From positions 13,579,432-13,643,431 of the forward strand of contig JABBOT010000014.1 of the NCBI GenBank assembly GCA_016165875.1: a stretch of 64,000 nucleotides of DNA, read 5' to 3'. Under the pieces are notes generated by a model. That model ran no database searches. It was not told where the DNA came from and saw nothing but the letters and a program-made list of their open reading frames with translations. The stretch is from Acanthopleura granulata (taxonomy: Eukaryota > Mollusca > Polyplacophora > Chitonida > Chitonidae). Of the stretch, positions 11,130 through 21,975 are shown in pieces (the stretch's first letter is position 1; every line of letters begins with the position of its first letter). Made by a program: the position numbers and the translations under genes.

Positions 11130-12707
11130 TCTTCTTGAGGTTATGTTGGAATCATGGCTGCTTCCAGAATCACCAAACCAAACCGAGCTTCAGAAAGGTT
11201 ATTCATTCTATACGTATGAGGTATCGACATTTTGGTCGACCACTTTTCGGCCTGACGATACTAAATCTTTCCTAAGACCAGCTTTCCAAAAAGTACCAGA
11301 ATTAGAGTGTTTTGTGACACAAACAGCATGCAAAATAAGTTGAAGTTGACATGATTATAACAAGAAACATTGGCTGCAAATATCAAGAAACTCAAAATGA
11401 GTGCCTAATGTGGACGAAATTATATAATTTACGCTCTCATAATTGGCACAAATACAGCACCTTAGTGGCTGACGCCCATATACTTCGGCATGGAAGTTAT
11501 CATTTTCCGTTTCAAGTATTTATGTGTGCAATTCTTAAAATGTCATTATAAAACTGCAAGTTAGAGATATATTTAGGAATGTTGTTAAAATTATAATGAT
11601 GGGAGTTTATGGAATCGTCAGACGAAATTTCCATTCTCAAGTTTTCTGTCTAAATCAGGGTTTGAGGTTGGAAATTGCGCGTGGATTGTAAGTCTGCGTG
11701 AATTCGCGAGACTCTTGAAATGCCAAGTCGCCTTATACATTTCCTTTCACGAGAGGAAACAGTACACACTATATTACTAATATGCCGCAGTCATTACAAA
11801 TGAACACTTTGCTTTATATTTTGTGGCGATTTGTAACGACAGCAAAAGATAAATTGTAATCAGTAAATGTATGATGTCACTCAGATATAGCTTATATTCT
11901 GTCAATTAATGAATAATTGAACAAAATAACGCGAACAGTAAGTGTGGGCATCTGTGTATGCAGAGCTATCAGATACCGATAACTACGAGAAAAGTCACAC
12001 TTTGTACAGTCTGATTGTGTTTAGCTGCCAGATTTCCCAAAAAACTCTCTCGCCATCATCATCGCCATCGTGACAAGCGTACCTATCGCCATCCAAACAT
12101 TTATATACATAGACCTCAGCAAAAAGATGCGAAAGCTATTTACACCAAGGCTACACTTCGAAGCAGCCATAATACGTCCTGTGACTTCAATGTTGTGTAC
12201 TGTTGGTCCGTAAATGTCAAGCATGTGCATAAATTACCCAGGACTCTGATTTCCGCCATTGCTATCTCTGCCGACATGGACCGGCATTAAACGCCTGGGT
12301 CATCCTTGTGCTACTTCCCGAAGTCTGGCATCACTGAAATAATATCTATTGGCAACACGGGATTACTTTTATGTCGACTTTCATCCGTGTCAAAATATGC
12401 TTAGCTAAGGGTGTTCTCTCGCATAAAAGGACTCGCCGGCCAAATAAACAGTTATTATGAAGTCATTTGCATCATTACCATTCACCAATGTCCTCATCGT
12501 CTTGAATCGATATGAGACTTGGGTTGTGCTGGACGATCCCGGACACTTGGCTCGGCGTCTCATTGTGTCTTGTCGGCAGACTCTAATCGCTTTTACAGTG
12601 TTGAACTACATCCACTGGCCTTGGGATCATACACACACACTGTGAATAAGTCGATACAAACTCTTTATTGCTCTTGACCGAGTTTCACTGATAATAGCCC
12701 AACGGAT
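11130..12707. other. non-coding stretch, nothing assigned
   Basis: AT-rich with scattered short frames. A good polypyrimidine acceptor followed 29 bases later by gtaagt occurs at 11658-11688, but so short an unsupported pair is not called. Confidence 0.5.
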
Positions 12708-13011
12708 GCTATGTGCCTATATACTCGCATCTATCACCCCCGAACGCTATGTGCCTATATACTCGCATCTGCGTTCCCTGGGTGCCGTGTGCTTATATAC
12801 TCGCATATTCCAACAGTGGATGTTACGTGCCTATATCCTCACATCTACGTCCCCAGAATGCTATGTGCCTATATACTCGCATTTACGTCCCCCGAATGCT
12901 ATGTGCCTATGCACTCGCATCTCCGTCTCCCGAATGCTATGTGCGTATATAGCTGCATCTACCACCCCCGAACGCTATGTGCCTATATACTCGCATATAC
13001 GTCCCCCGCAT
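12708..13011. repeat. 38-bp tandem repeat, exactly 8 copies
   Basis: The unit begins gctatgtgcctatatactcg and continues with catctacgtcccccgaa-. Starts are 12708, 12746, 12784, 12822, 12860, 12898, 12936 and 12974, with no length change between any two. Copies 3 and 4 are the most diverged. The unit is 38 bases (not a multiple of three) and free of stops on the plus strand, so all three plus-strand frames stay open and read the same repeat in rotation. This explains overlapping frames of 123, 100 and 79 codons, which I do not regard as genes. Confidence 0.95.
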
Positions 13012-13351
13012 AAAACAGAGCTAAGCTGGAAAGGTAAACTATTTACCACATTGTGTGCATATTTTGCAAGCATCTGATTGAGGAAAAAGTTGCCCTATTT
13101 TCCCCATATATGCTTGGCTGAATTTGAAGAGACCATTTATCTGATGTTCAGATTGTTGCCTGGATGTCGTATTTTTATCGTACACTTTATATCAACTTTT
13201 TTTTGCTTTTACCTTTACTTTCCTTTGTATTTTCTCGTATGTTTTTCCTTCTTCAGGAAATTTCAATTGTTGGTCACTGTTCCATAGTAAAAAAGCAGGT
13301 TTCATTGAATGCCCAGGTTTGATTTAACAACGGAATTTTCCTACCCGTGTG
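13012..13351. other. non-coding stretch
   Basis: T-rich sequence with short frames between the 38-bp array and the first SINE. Nothing assigned. Confidence 0.5.
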
Positions 13352-13489
13352 TACTCTCCGGTCGTACGTGGGAAGGTCTGCTGGCTCCCTCCCACCATAA
13401 TGCTGGCCGCCGTCGTATAAGTGAAATATTCTCGAGTACGGCATAATAAATAAATAAATAAAAAATAAACAAATAAATAATAAATAAAT
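13352..13489 (+). mobile_element. SINE copy A (molluscan type, internally deleted)
   Basis: It begins ctctccggtcgtacgtggga. After 'ggtctgctgg' it jumps directly to the core 'ccaccataatgctggccgcc' and 'gtcgtataagtgaaatatt', then ends in an (AAAT)n-rich tail. Compared with the copies at 29.5 and 41.3 kb, about 45 bases of the central 'ggatggtcgtgggtttcc' part are missing. The element has the design of a tRNA-derived SINE with a short 3' tail repeat. I recall closely similar copies in many mollusc genomes but cannot name the family with certainty. Confidence 0.85.
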
Positions 13490-14332
13490 CCAGTCCAGAT
13501 TGCTGGCGAATATCTCTTGTCTGTTTGGTATGGTCACAGTAAGGTGCTACAGAACAATGTTAAGGAATAGGCATTCTCCCAGAATGGCAATATATGAACT
13601 TTGGTAAAGATGTATTATTCTATCTGCTATACATACTTAAAAGAAAAGACGACAAAAACAAATATGACCAAAGTTATTTCAAAGGAGGGATTCATACTGA
13701 CCTAAACGGACATAGGCATTTTTTATGACGTGGTTGGTAACTGTATAAATCACCTTTTAATCTGGAATTCTTACGAGGCCATAGGATACGTCGTTTTAGG
13801 GAAACAGGAAACACGATGTCTCATCATCCGTGCCTTCTGCTCTTCAGTATAAGGGCGAAACACTCTTTTATGTGCGAAGTACGGTCTCGTTTATTTTTAC
13901 AGTCAAAAGCTACGCATTGTGGCCTCCTGGACCGTTCGAGTTTCCCACGAGGGCATTTTTGCTTACTTTGAACTGCGAAATCTCGGTTATCATCTATCAC
14001 AAAAATAAAAAGTGACTTTTAAGCTGTGAATGGTATGCTTTATCGATACATGTATACATTTGGTCTAGTGTTGTCTTTTCTTTTAAACATCCATTAGCTC
14101 CACTGATACAAAAATCACGTATTCACAAGTACATGAAGTTCAACTCAGCACAACGGAGGAACGATTTTGACTCAAAATATTTTAGAATAAAGTACTCAGA
14201 AAATAAATCAAAACTAATGTTTCGCTTTTTGTTTTTGTTGTAGTTACAGTATTTGTGTAATACTCAAACATATCTCATTAATACCTACATGTGATGATAT
14301 GTGTATCAGTGAATTCATTTAGAAAACGCGTG
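13490..14332. other. non-coding stretch
   Basis: AT-rich, stops in every frame, no repeats seen. Confidence 0.5.
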
Positions 14333-14410
14333 GCTGTGACTTCAAGTCCAGCTCATGTTGGCTTCCTCTCCGGCCGTACGTCGGAAGGTCTGCCTGCAAC
14401 CTACGGTTGT
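14333..14410 (+). mobile_element. SINE copy B (5' fragment)
   Basis: Only the head and first body segment are present: 'gacttcaagtccag', which resembles a degenerate RNA polymerase III B box, then 'ctcatgttggcttcctctcc' and 'ggccgtacgtcggaaggtct' up to 'caacctacggttg'. The core and tail are absent. Confidence 0.75.
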
Positions 14411-14504
14411 ATTTGTTACGACAATAGTTTTTATTTACCAGCCATATGTTTCATACCTTATATGTTTTGTGCTGTGTGTATTATTCAAGTCTAACTTGTT
14501 GCAG

Positions 14505-14565
14505 CATGTATCAGTTCAATGAGACAAGTATTAAAGGCTTTCATAGAGTGAAATCTGTACAGCAG
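14505..14565 (+). CDS. candidate internal exon, unassigned
   Basis: A good acceptor, tctaacttgttgcag, ends at 14504. A donor CAG|gtacgt follows 14565. The 61 bases give MYQFNETSIKGFHRVKSVQQ when read from the second base, and the same frame remains open well past the donor to 14760 (DMFPWKTKRKYKVRDPLLFD portion). A longer exon or a retained-intron reading is therefore possible. The peptide contains an N-E-T glycosylation sequon but no recognised domain. It lies about 100 bases downstream of SINE copy B. Confidence 0.2.
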
Positions 14566-15619
14566 GTACGTGTGTGGGATATGTTTCCATGGAAGACCAA
14601 GCGCAAATACAAGGTCAGGGATCCTCTGCTCTTTGATGCGACTGAGATCGCGGCTGGACTCTGGGTATCGAACAATCTTGCAATGACGATATTGTTGGTC
14701 AGGTATGTTGAACCACATCCCCATCATTCCAGAGTTGTATTCTGCCTTGACACACATTGACAAACGCACTGGTCGCGAAGTTGTCTTTATTAATTACACA
14801 TAAATTTAGCAAAAAAGGTTACATTCAGTATACACTGTTGTAAGTACATGCTATTAGGAATGTATATCACAGCTGTTCTTTTCATGACAAGAATTGGCCA
14901 ACGGCAATAAAACATTGCCACATAATAGAGCAGTAGACATCGAGGACATCATCGATTGCTTTTGTAACAGATGTCTAGTTTAGTTAAAGGCGTTCTTCAT
15001 TTAAATGGCTGACGCATTATTTCCAATACCTATTTCCAATCGGAACAGTCGATTGCTTTTCACTTGTTGCTTGCCAGGCTCCCTTGTCGCCGTAGTGGAC
15101 TCGCCTCGATGTATCGTCATGTCTTCTGACTAACATAGGCGGCAGCTTTAGAGGAAGGGTGATCAAGCGGAAAATGGCCCGTACTGGATTCCACCAATGC
15201 ATGTATCACAGGCGCATAGCCTAGCAAGGATTCCACCGGCAGACTGTCGCTCTCAACTATCGGCACCTTATCCGCCAACAGACATCCGAGTGGCCAACGC
15301 CGGGTCGAATTCTGAAGCTATTATAAGCTAGCCGTGAAAAGTTTCTGGTACGCCGATACTGTTTATAATTCCTCGCTCGTGCTGTGTTTATGGATGGGAT
15401 CGAAAAGCTGTCATCTTATAACTTTTACCTAGAGATGAATCTTTCCTGTTTTGCAATTTTTTCTCCTTTTTCCCCTCTTCGAGATGATTTCACCAGGATG
15501 TTTTTTCTCACCTTCCCGGCATCAGATTTCCCCGCCAAAAGTTAACATATATCCCAGCAAAAGGTGATTTGTTACCTCCTATCACTAGCACGTCCGCACG
15601 CTACTTTGCGCTTTCTTAC

Positions 15620-15680
15620 CCTCACAAAATGAACTAAGTAGAAGTTTGTCTCGCCGGCGAGTTCTGTGGAACTTATCCCG
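15620..15680 (-). CDS. candidate internal exon, unassigned
   Basis: On the minus strand the acceptor acaagtttctctgag precedes 15680 and the donor GAGG|gtaaga follows 15620. The 61 bases read RDKFHRTRRRDKLLLSSFCE with one base left over (phase 0 to 1). The peptide is strongly basic. No family recognised. The signals are decent, but the segment is short enough to be chance. Confidence 0.13.
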
Positions 15681-18388
15681 CTCAGAGAAACTTGTAATAG
15701 CTCTGTATGTACTGAACACGCTAGCGTGTTCACACCTACATTGGACCTGCTGTCCTGGAACAAGAAAAAAAAACAAACAACAACAAAATCAGGATCTGTG
15801 AAATTTCTAAACAGTGGATTATATATATGCATATATGAAATACGTACTCTAGTGCTGTGAATGATGGTAACATTATAAACTCTTCATATGAACATTCTGT
15901 GTATGGGAAGTCTTTACCTCCACAAACGTGACTGAAGGTAAGTCGCATTTTCCTAGCATTAGTTGTTTGTCCCATGCAGTTGTTACATTTGAAACGTCCA
16001 CAAGTGGTGTCTTCTTATTCCTCCATTTTATCGCACCGAGATGGTACGTATGTGTTGGAAATGTGTTCTTTTCTTCATGACATCTTACATTCATTACCTA
16101 AAATTGCGAGGTTATTTTTACAAACAAATTGCAACTGCAGTTGAATACGTTTCACACGTGATTTACCGCATTATGATGTACCGGTATGTGCATTTACGCC
16201 TCAACTGTTCACGTGGGTATAAGTAAGCATATTTCTTACCTGCGTTTCACCTGCGTCATTTATGAGCATTCGTCATGTTAATCGCTGTCTTCGTCTGTCA
16301 GTCACCAGTCGAGTGAAATAAACATTGAACACTGGCGGGGATCAAGCGTTGTCATATCGGTGCTATTGCTATTCTCACTATCTAGCAGAAAAACTAGAGA
16401 TGTCAAAAGTAAGGAGGGCAATCGGTTTTCCTTGGGATGTGCAATGTATATGTGGCAGTACTATATGTATATGGTACATACAATGATTGGTCTATTGTCT
16501 TTGTCCGTCACATTTTCCTGACAGCTTTCTGTTGTACAGATAACAGACTGTTGATGTGATATTACAATCTTGATGTCAGGTTCCTTTTGTTCACACACTG
16601 AAAACCTTTATGTTACGAAACGTACAGCAGATTGACACTGACGCCATGTCAGTTTCATTTCGCGTCATGTTACTGGCTGTTGTAACCGTGCTGAAATAGA
16701 CCGCCTGTCAGTCACATTTATAGGCGCCCACCTGGACGGCTCTAGGATAAGCACAAGCTGAGGCAGTTCACTTTGCATAAGAGAGCATCCTACACATCCA
16801 TTATATACATCCTAAAGATATAGTCGTGTTAGCAATATGACCGTGAATATTATCTAGGGCGGACTCTTGGCACTTACATCATTAGGCTCAATTAGCGGGG
16901 GGGTGGGGGGGTGGGGGGTGGTTCAAACAGAGCATGAAGTAGATGTGAGCTGTATACATAGGTAGACGTTTTTATTTTTTATTTTAACTTCCAGGTTCAT
17001 TATTTTATTTGGCGTACAGCGCAGTGATCGCGGTGAAATCACAACAATTTGAAGCATTTAAAAGCCATTTATGGTAATCGTAAAATAATAAAACTGTTAT
17101 AAGTAAGACAAATACTTCTCATCAAAAAATTTCCGCTGGATTCATACTAATGTCAGTATTGAAATTTTTTGTTTATAGCCGGTGTTGAACTCATGAGGCA
17201 TTCCTTTGCTGAATATCCCATTGCAGATATCATAGTGCTATGTAACCAACTGTGCTCACAGACGGTTTGCTTAACCAACAAATTGAGCACCAGAGTTATG
17301 CCTGGATTTGATCTTGTAACCCCTTCTCTAGATTCTAAAATGGATACAATATTGCATGTTTGGATACATGTTTTCCATGTAAAGTGACAGATAGGATTAC
17401 GAGTGCAGAATTGTACTTAATTACAAAACTTAAGACTCAACGAGGAAAAGCAATCAATGGCGATGTAAATTCTAAACAAAGTGAAGTCGGTTTAAAATGT
17501 ACACTGTAGAAAATCAATCTGTATTTGTATTTTATTCACTGTCAAAAAATTTGAATAAAATCATGATGATCATATCTGGAAAAGTGAAAAAAAAAGCATG
17601 ATAAGTATAGTTGGAGAGCGTTATGTGCGCTTTTGGACGATGCGTGCTTTATCTAAAGATTGTCCGTTCTGTTAAGCTCTGGCATGCAGTACCATGTTAA
17701 AATTGTAACCATGTCTTCTTGTCTATTGTCGTGTGACACTTTGTGAGCTGTTTGTTTGTATTGCATAATTCCATAATTATTATCATCAGTGTACACCAAT
17801 GAGTAAATCGATTTTGTTGATTACCGGTAACCATTCAGATTATCAATCAAAATTCCCTCAATCGTTGATTGGATCGGACGTTAATCGAGTTAGATTGAAG
17901 GGGGGGGGGGGGTTTACCACATGGGTTAACCAGGCAGCGTTCAGTCTAGCATTCAGTTAGTCAAGCAAACAGTGAAAATAACCAATGGGTCAACGGATTA
18001 CTCGAGGAAATCACTCGATTGGTGAAATATCTTATAATGTGTTAAGATACACTATATATAGAATCACTAACCAACCAACCATTTAAAAAACTTCCTGAAA
18101 TACAGATAAGTTTTCAGTCTTCAGTCTGTCATTGGCCGTCAGCAGTATATACGTTTGAAAGGATGCTACACAATACCCTGTCTTTTAGTGAATTTTACAG
18201 AATCTGAAAAAGAGACGTAATATCCCCATTAGATTTCTAACCAGTCATGTCATAAACTGTTACCTCTCTTGTTTAGTTCTTCTGTTTTAATCAGAGTAGA
18301 ATTGATTTAAGCCGCGTTTTTGACAGCAAAGTATGAGCAGATGTATGTAATGTTTCTGTTAATTTGCAAGCCTGGTGACAGTTTTCAG
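15681..18388. other. non-coding; G-runs and isolated splice-like sites
   Basis: Several donor-like sites occur without good partners: a palindromic 'ctgaaggtaagt' near 15942 with a minus-strand acceptor opposite, and gtaaga on the minus strand at 16236. A minus-strand frame through 16094-15921 looks moderately protein-like but has no clear acceptor. G-rich tracts sit at 16897-16921 (runs of 7, 7, 6 and 2) and 17900-17912 (13 G). Confidence 0.4.
16897..16921 (+). repeat. G-run cluster (potential G-quadruplex)
   Basis: Runs of 7, 7 and 6 G separated by single T, then GG. The long runs can supply the four tracts a quadruplex needs. Confidence 0.7.
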
Positions 18389-18468
18389 ATATCATCAGCA
18401 TACGTCTTGGGACGGACCGGAACTAAACATCAACAACGGGACAGTTATCACCGTTATCCGCTTGCGCG
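18389..18468 (+). CDS. candidate internal exon, unassigned
   Basis: The acceptor ggtgacagttttcag ends at 18388 and the donor GCG|gtaaga follows 18468. The 80 bases, read from the second base, give YHQHTSWDGPELNINNGTVI and then TVIRLR, with one base left over. This looks like an extracellular beta-strand segment and has an N-N-G-T sequon, but no domain is recognised. The frame stays open about 125 bases beyond the donor. Pyrimidine content before the acceptor is only moderate. Confidence 0.2.
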
Positions 18469-18469
18469 G

Positions 18470-21400
18470 TAAGAATGCTGGAGCCGGAATTCAGACAATG
18501 GTTAAATATGATCGAAATGTCTATTTTTTGTGTGTGTCCTGTAGAGGCGGACAAAAACTGGCGCTGTACGTTAAGCTAAAGCAGAAGATATGAAACGTAA
18601 ATCAGGTTTTAATGCGTTCATTTTGACACGCTATCTAGGCACACAGCTTTTCTGGACAAAGAAATGTCTTTAGTCATCGGATCGTCGGATAGAAGAATGG
18701 TTTTAACGCTGGTCGTATCAGGTTAATGCAGCTTTCTGCCACTTGGGTGGTACATATACGACAATATGTTCATTTATTTTTTTACAGGGTAATCTGGCGA
18801 TATTTTATAGGCACATAAAATATCGCCTAAGGCATATGAAACCGCCATGGACTCTCCTGCATATATCCTGTGTATGCTGAGGGGAGGGGGTAGAAAATGT
18901 TTTGGAAACACATTTAAATCCGTTTCGTTACATAGAACTCAAACGTAGGATTTATTGGCTTTCCAAAGTAGTGTTTAGAATTCCAGGGGAATGTTAAATA
19001 CTATATATTTAAAATCCTCTTTGATACTTTTTTGGCACTTGTAACTTTTAATATTTGATAAATTGTAACAGATTGTTGGAAAATGTGTGCTTGCAGGTAA
19101 AGCTATACCGTCCTTTACATGTGCCTTATATATAGCCATTATGGACAAAACACTTGTTTCTGACATTATAAGTAACAAAAATGGAATGTTGAGAAAAAAA
19201 AGGAAATCGAAGGTGAATGCGGCATCGACTTGCTTCACTGAGCATCCCTCTAACCATCAGGTTTATTTTTATTTTTTGGAAATAAAGGACAAGCCATTTG
19301 CCATTGTTCCGTTGCGAACACACAGAGACAAAACCTTCGATGGCGGTAATGATAGTACACTTTATTTCACGCCATGCCGTCTTTCGATACTCGTACTTGG
19401 ACGCTGTATCTACTCTGATTACGGATGTCTCCATGCGGTGGACAGAAAACACGCCGGCAAAATGTACGAGCCGACGGCGACTGTCGGGAAATAACTGACG
19501 TTCCTCATACATTATTTAAGTTTTATTACTAACGATACGCATTAAGCGATATTTTCAAACGACTGTAGCGGATGAAATATTGGAGTAAGCGGTGTCAATA
19601 GCTGGGTAGCTAAAGGTGCTGTGCTGATATAACGGACTAATGTCGTGGGGTTTTTACACCTCGAGAAAAGACGAGAGCTCAGTTGACAAATTATGTGTTC
19701 GTGTATAGGCGATGTGCTCAAGCAAAGATGGATAACATGCACAATAGCATCTGCGGGATATAGTGGTCTTGTGAAGACAGGTATGTCCAGGTGCTAAAAC
19801 CGGACGCCACTGTGTGTGACTTAATGCTATATGGTCTATATATAAACTTACGTAATCTGCTATATATGTTATCGTTTCATTTTGAGGCCACTGAGTATCC
19901 AAGTAAGCAAGCATCCAAACAACTAACCAAGCTTTTAGCCCATCTGTCCGACCGTCGATCCCTCAATCCAAACATGCGTGTACAAAATCATCCAAACAAC
20001 CATCACAGATGCAAATAGGCAATTCGCCAATCCCCTCGTCAGTCAACCAGTCCGGTGCGTCAGGCACACGATACACCAGGCAGTGTTAGGGACGTATAAC
20101 ACAGGTTTGAAGAGACATTGGTCGCCCAAAATTTGGATTTTTAAACAAACGTCTTAGCAAAATTTTGAAGTTCGTTCATAAACTAAATCAGTCACGTTGA
20201 AATGAAAAAAACATTCATTGAGTATTTAGCTTGTACGAGCCCGGGCAAATGCTGTCGTTACTCGATTTCGACGCAAAGAGGGCAGGCTATGTTCGATGTT
20301 GCAACACCGCCTCAACAACAACAACATTTGCACCCGATAGTTTTGCGACAACTGACCATCAATTACAACTTTAGATTTGCTTGTCAACCTGCTGGGCTCT
20401 GTTTTACTCCTCTTTTTGTCTGATCCTGTTAAGAGTGATCCGTAAGCCCTTTCTTACGCGTGTCATCAACCACTTTTATTTACATGTGAAGTTTGCTCCA
20501 GTTCCATTGAATTGACAGCCCCTCATTTAAATATTTTGGCAGACTTTTCAGTTTTAATTTTTTTCTGTTATATTTAACATTCACTCAACGTACAATGCTG
20601 GGGATGGTATTAGCGAAAAGCTGGTAACGTTTACTTCTTGACGAAAATACATATTACTCATGCCATTCTGTAATAACGCTAAAATACCTAATATTTGTCC
20701 GTTTAACATCCACTCGGTCAGTCAGCACTTCCTATCATTCCGTGAGCAAATTAAAAAATCATCACACTAATCAATGTATATTTGTAGCAGTTATTCGGAC
20801 GTCATGGTACATGTATAGTTTCCGTATTCAGGTAAAAAAATTTCGTATTAAGGTAAGTTTTGCCGAGACGTGGAACAGTGCAATATTTTACACCAGATGG
20901 GAGAGATGTTGGTGTAACTGCATGAAGGCTGAAATAGATAAAATTCCTTAATATAGGAGAGTGTGAAATCTGCAGCAGGTTATGGCACTAAGAATATGTC
21001 TTCTTTGTGAAATCTGTAATTAGGTCTGTATACACGTATACATGTATATACGCAATGGACTGGCCATGAGGAAGAATTTAATACCGAATTACATGTAAAG
21101 CTCTGCGCTGACAACAGTCTGGACTATAAAATAGCAGGTAGTGCTTACTGGTGAAATTTCAGGCCGTTCAGGCATACCTGTATATTCCTAGCCGTACACA
21201 GGTTTGTAAAACACCCTTGCGTCAGCAAATTCAGAACATTATATCATTACATACATGAAGGTCTAACAATTTTTTTTTCCACGACAAGGTTCTGTTGGTC
21301 TTCCAGCTATGTTTCACTGTTATAAAGATTTGGTAGATTTTAAGCTGTGAGGATTATTGACGAAGGTAATATTGATATACCAAAATAGCTGACAAACTAG

Positions 21401-21825
21401 AGAAGGTGAAACCTGAGACGTCCCTGACGCATGCACAGCTGGAGTCGAACAAGCAACTGTATAGACAAGGGCCTATTAGCCAGCACGACGCTTTATATCA
21501 TATACGGTGAACCAAATATCCGCTATGCTGATAAACGCTCAGCTGCTATTGCATTTCACATATAAAGCAAGAACTGATTGCTGTGTTGGTGCAAGTGTGT
21601 GTCAAAGACTGTATTCGTGACTCTGTTGCAAAACTTCTTGTATTTATCGGATTATTTCATCTCGTTAAGTCTTGATATGGTTAATAAATCATAAAGTACG
21701 ATTTTTCTACTTAGTCGTTTCCTAACATAGAGTCTATCTTTCTGTTTCTAAAGTTTCTGTTAGCTGCATATCCCGTTAGGTTAGGGATGAACGGATGATT
21801 AGAAACATCTCATTTGTGTATGCAA
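18470..21825. other. non-coding stretch; longest open frame of the window
   Basis: The longest open run of any frame (19087-19494, 135 codons) is here, but the opposite strand is open over nearly the same interval, there is no ATG context or splice signal, and no motif is recognised. At 19890-20060 there is a degenerate 4-base periodicity of 'caagcaa/ccaa' type. A 39-base minus-strand segment at 21187-21149 lies between acceptor- and donor-like sites and reads EYTGMPERPEISP. It is too short to call. Confidence 0.4.
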
Positions 21826-21975
21826 GCTGGATTTTGGCTTTTATTTCCAACACGAGTTAGTTTTTTCTGTCGTTGCCAGTTTGAGTTTGATTTTATCTTT
21901 CGTTGTTAGTGGGAGTTGGATTTTATTTTTTGTTGCCGACTCAAATTGGATTTTATCTTTTGTTGCCGCTTTTTC
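21826..21975. repeat. 30-bp tandem repeat, about 5 copies
   Basis: The unit ttggattttatcttttgttg plus 'ccgactcaaa' recurs at 21826, 21856, 21886, 21916 and 21946. The last three copies are clearest. The unit length is a multiple of three, so the frame through it repeats a hydrophobic GFYFLLP-type peptide. I take that as a by-product. Confidence 0.8.

Noticed and set aside
12706..13077. Three overlapping plus-strand frames of 79-123 codons
   Set aside because: Product of the 38-bp array reading in three phases. No start context or conserved domain.
13274..13537. Minus-strand frame of 87 codons
   Set aside because: Antisense reading of SINE copy A and its A-rich tail.
15510..15590. Minus-strand open segment before GAAG|gtgaga
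   Set aside because: The only acceptor (ctagtgatag) lacks a pyrimidine tract.
19087..19512. Longest open frame in the window (135 codons), with a 128-codon frame on the other strand
   Set aside because: Both strands are open over the same interval, no motif or splice signal is present, and frames of this size are expected a few times by chance at this base composition.
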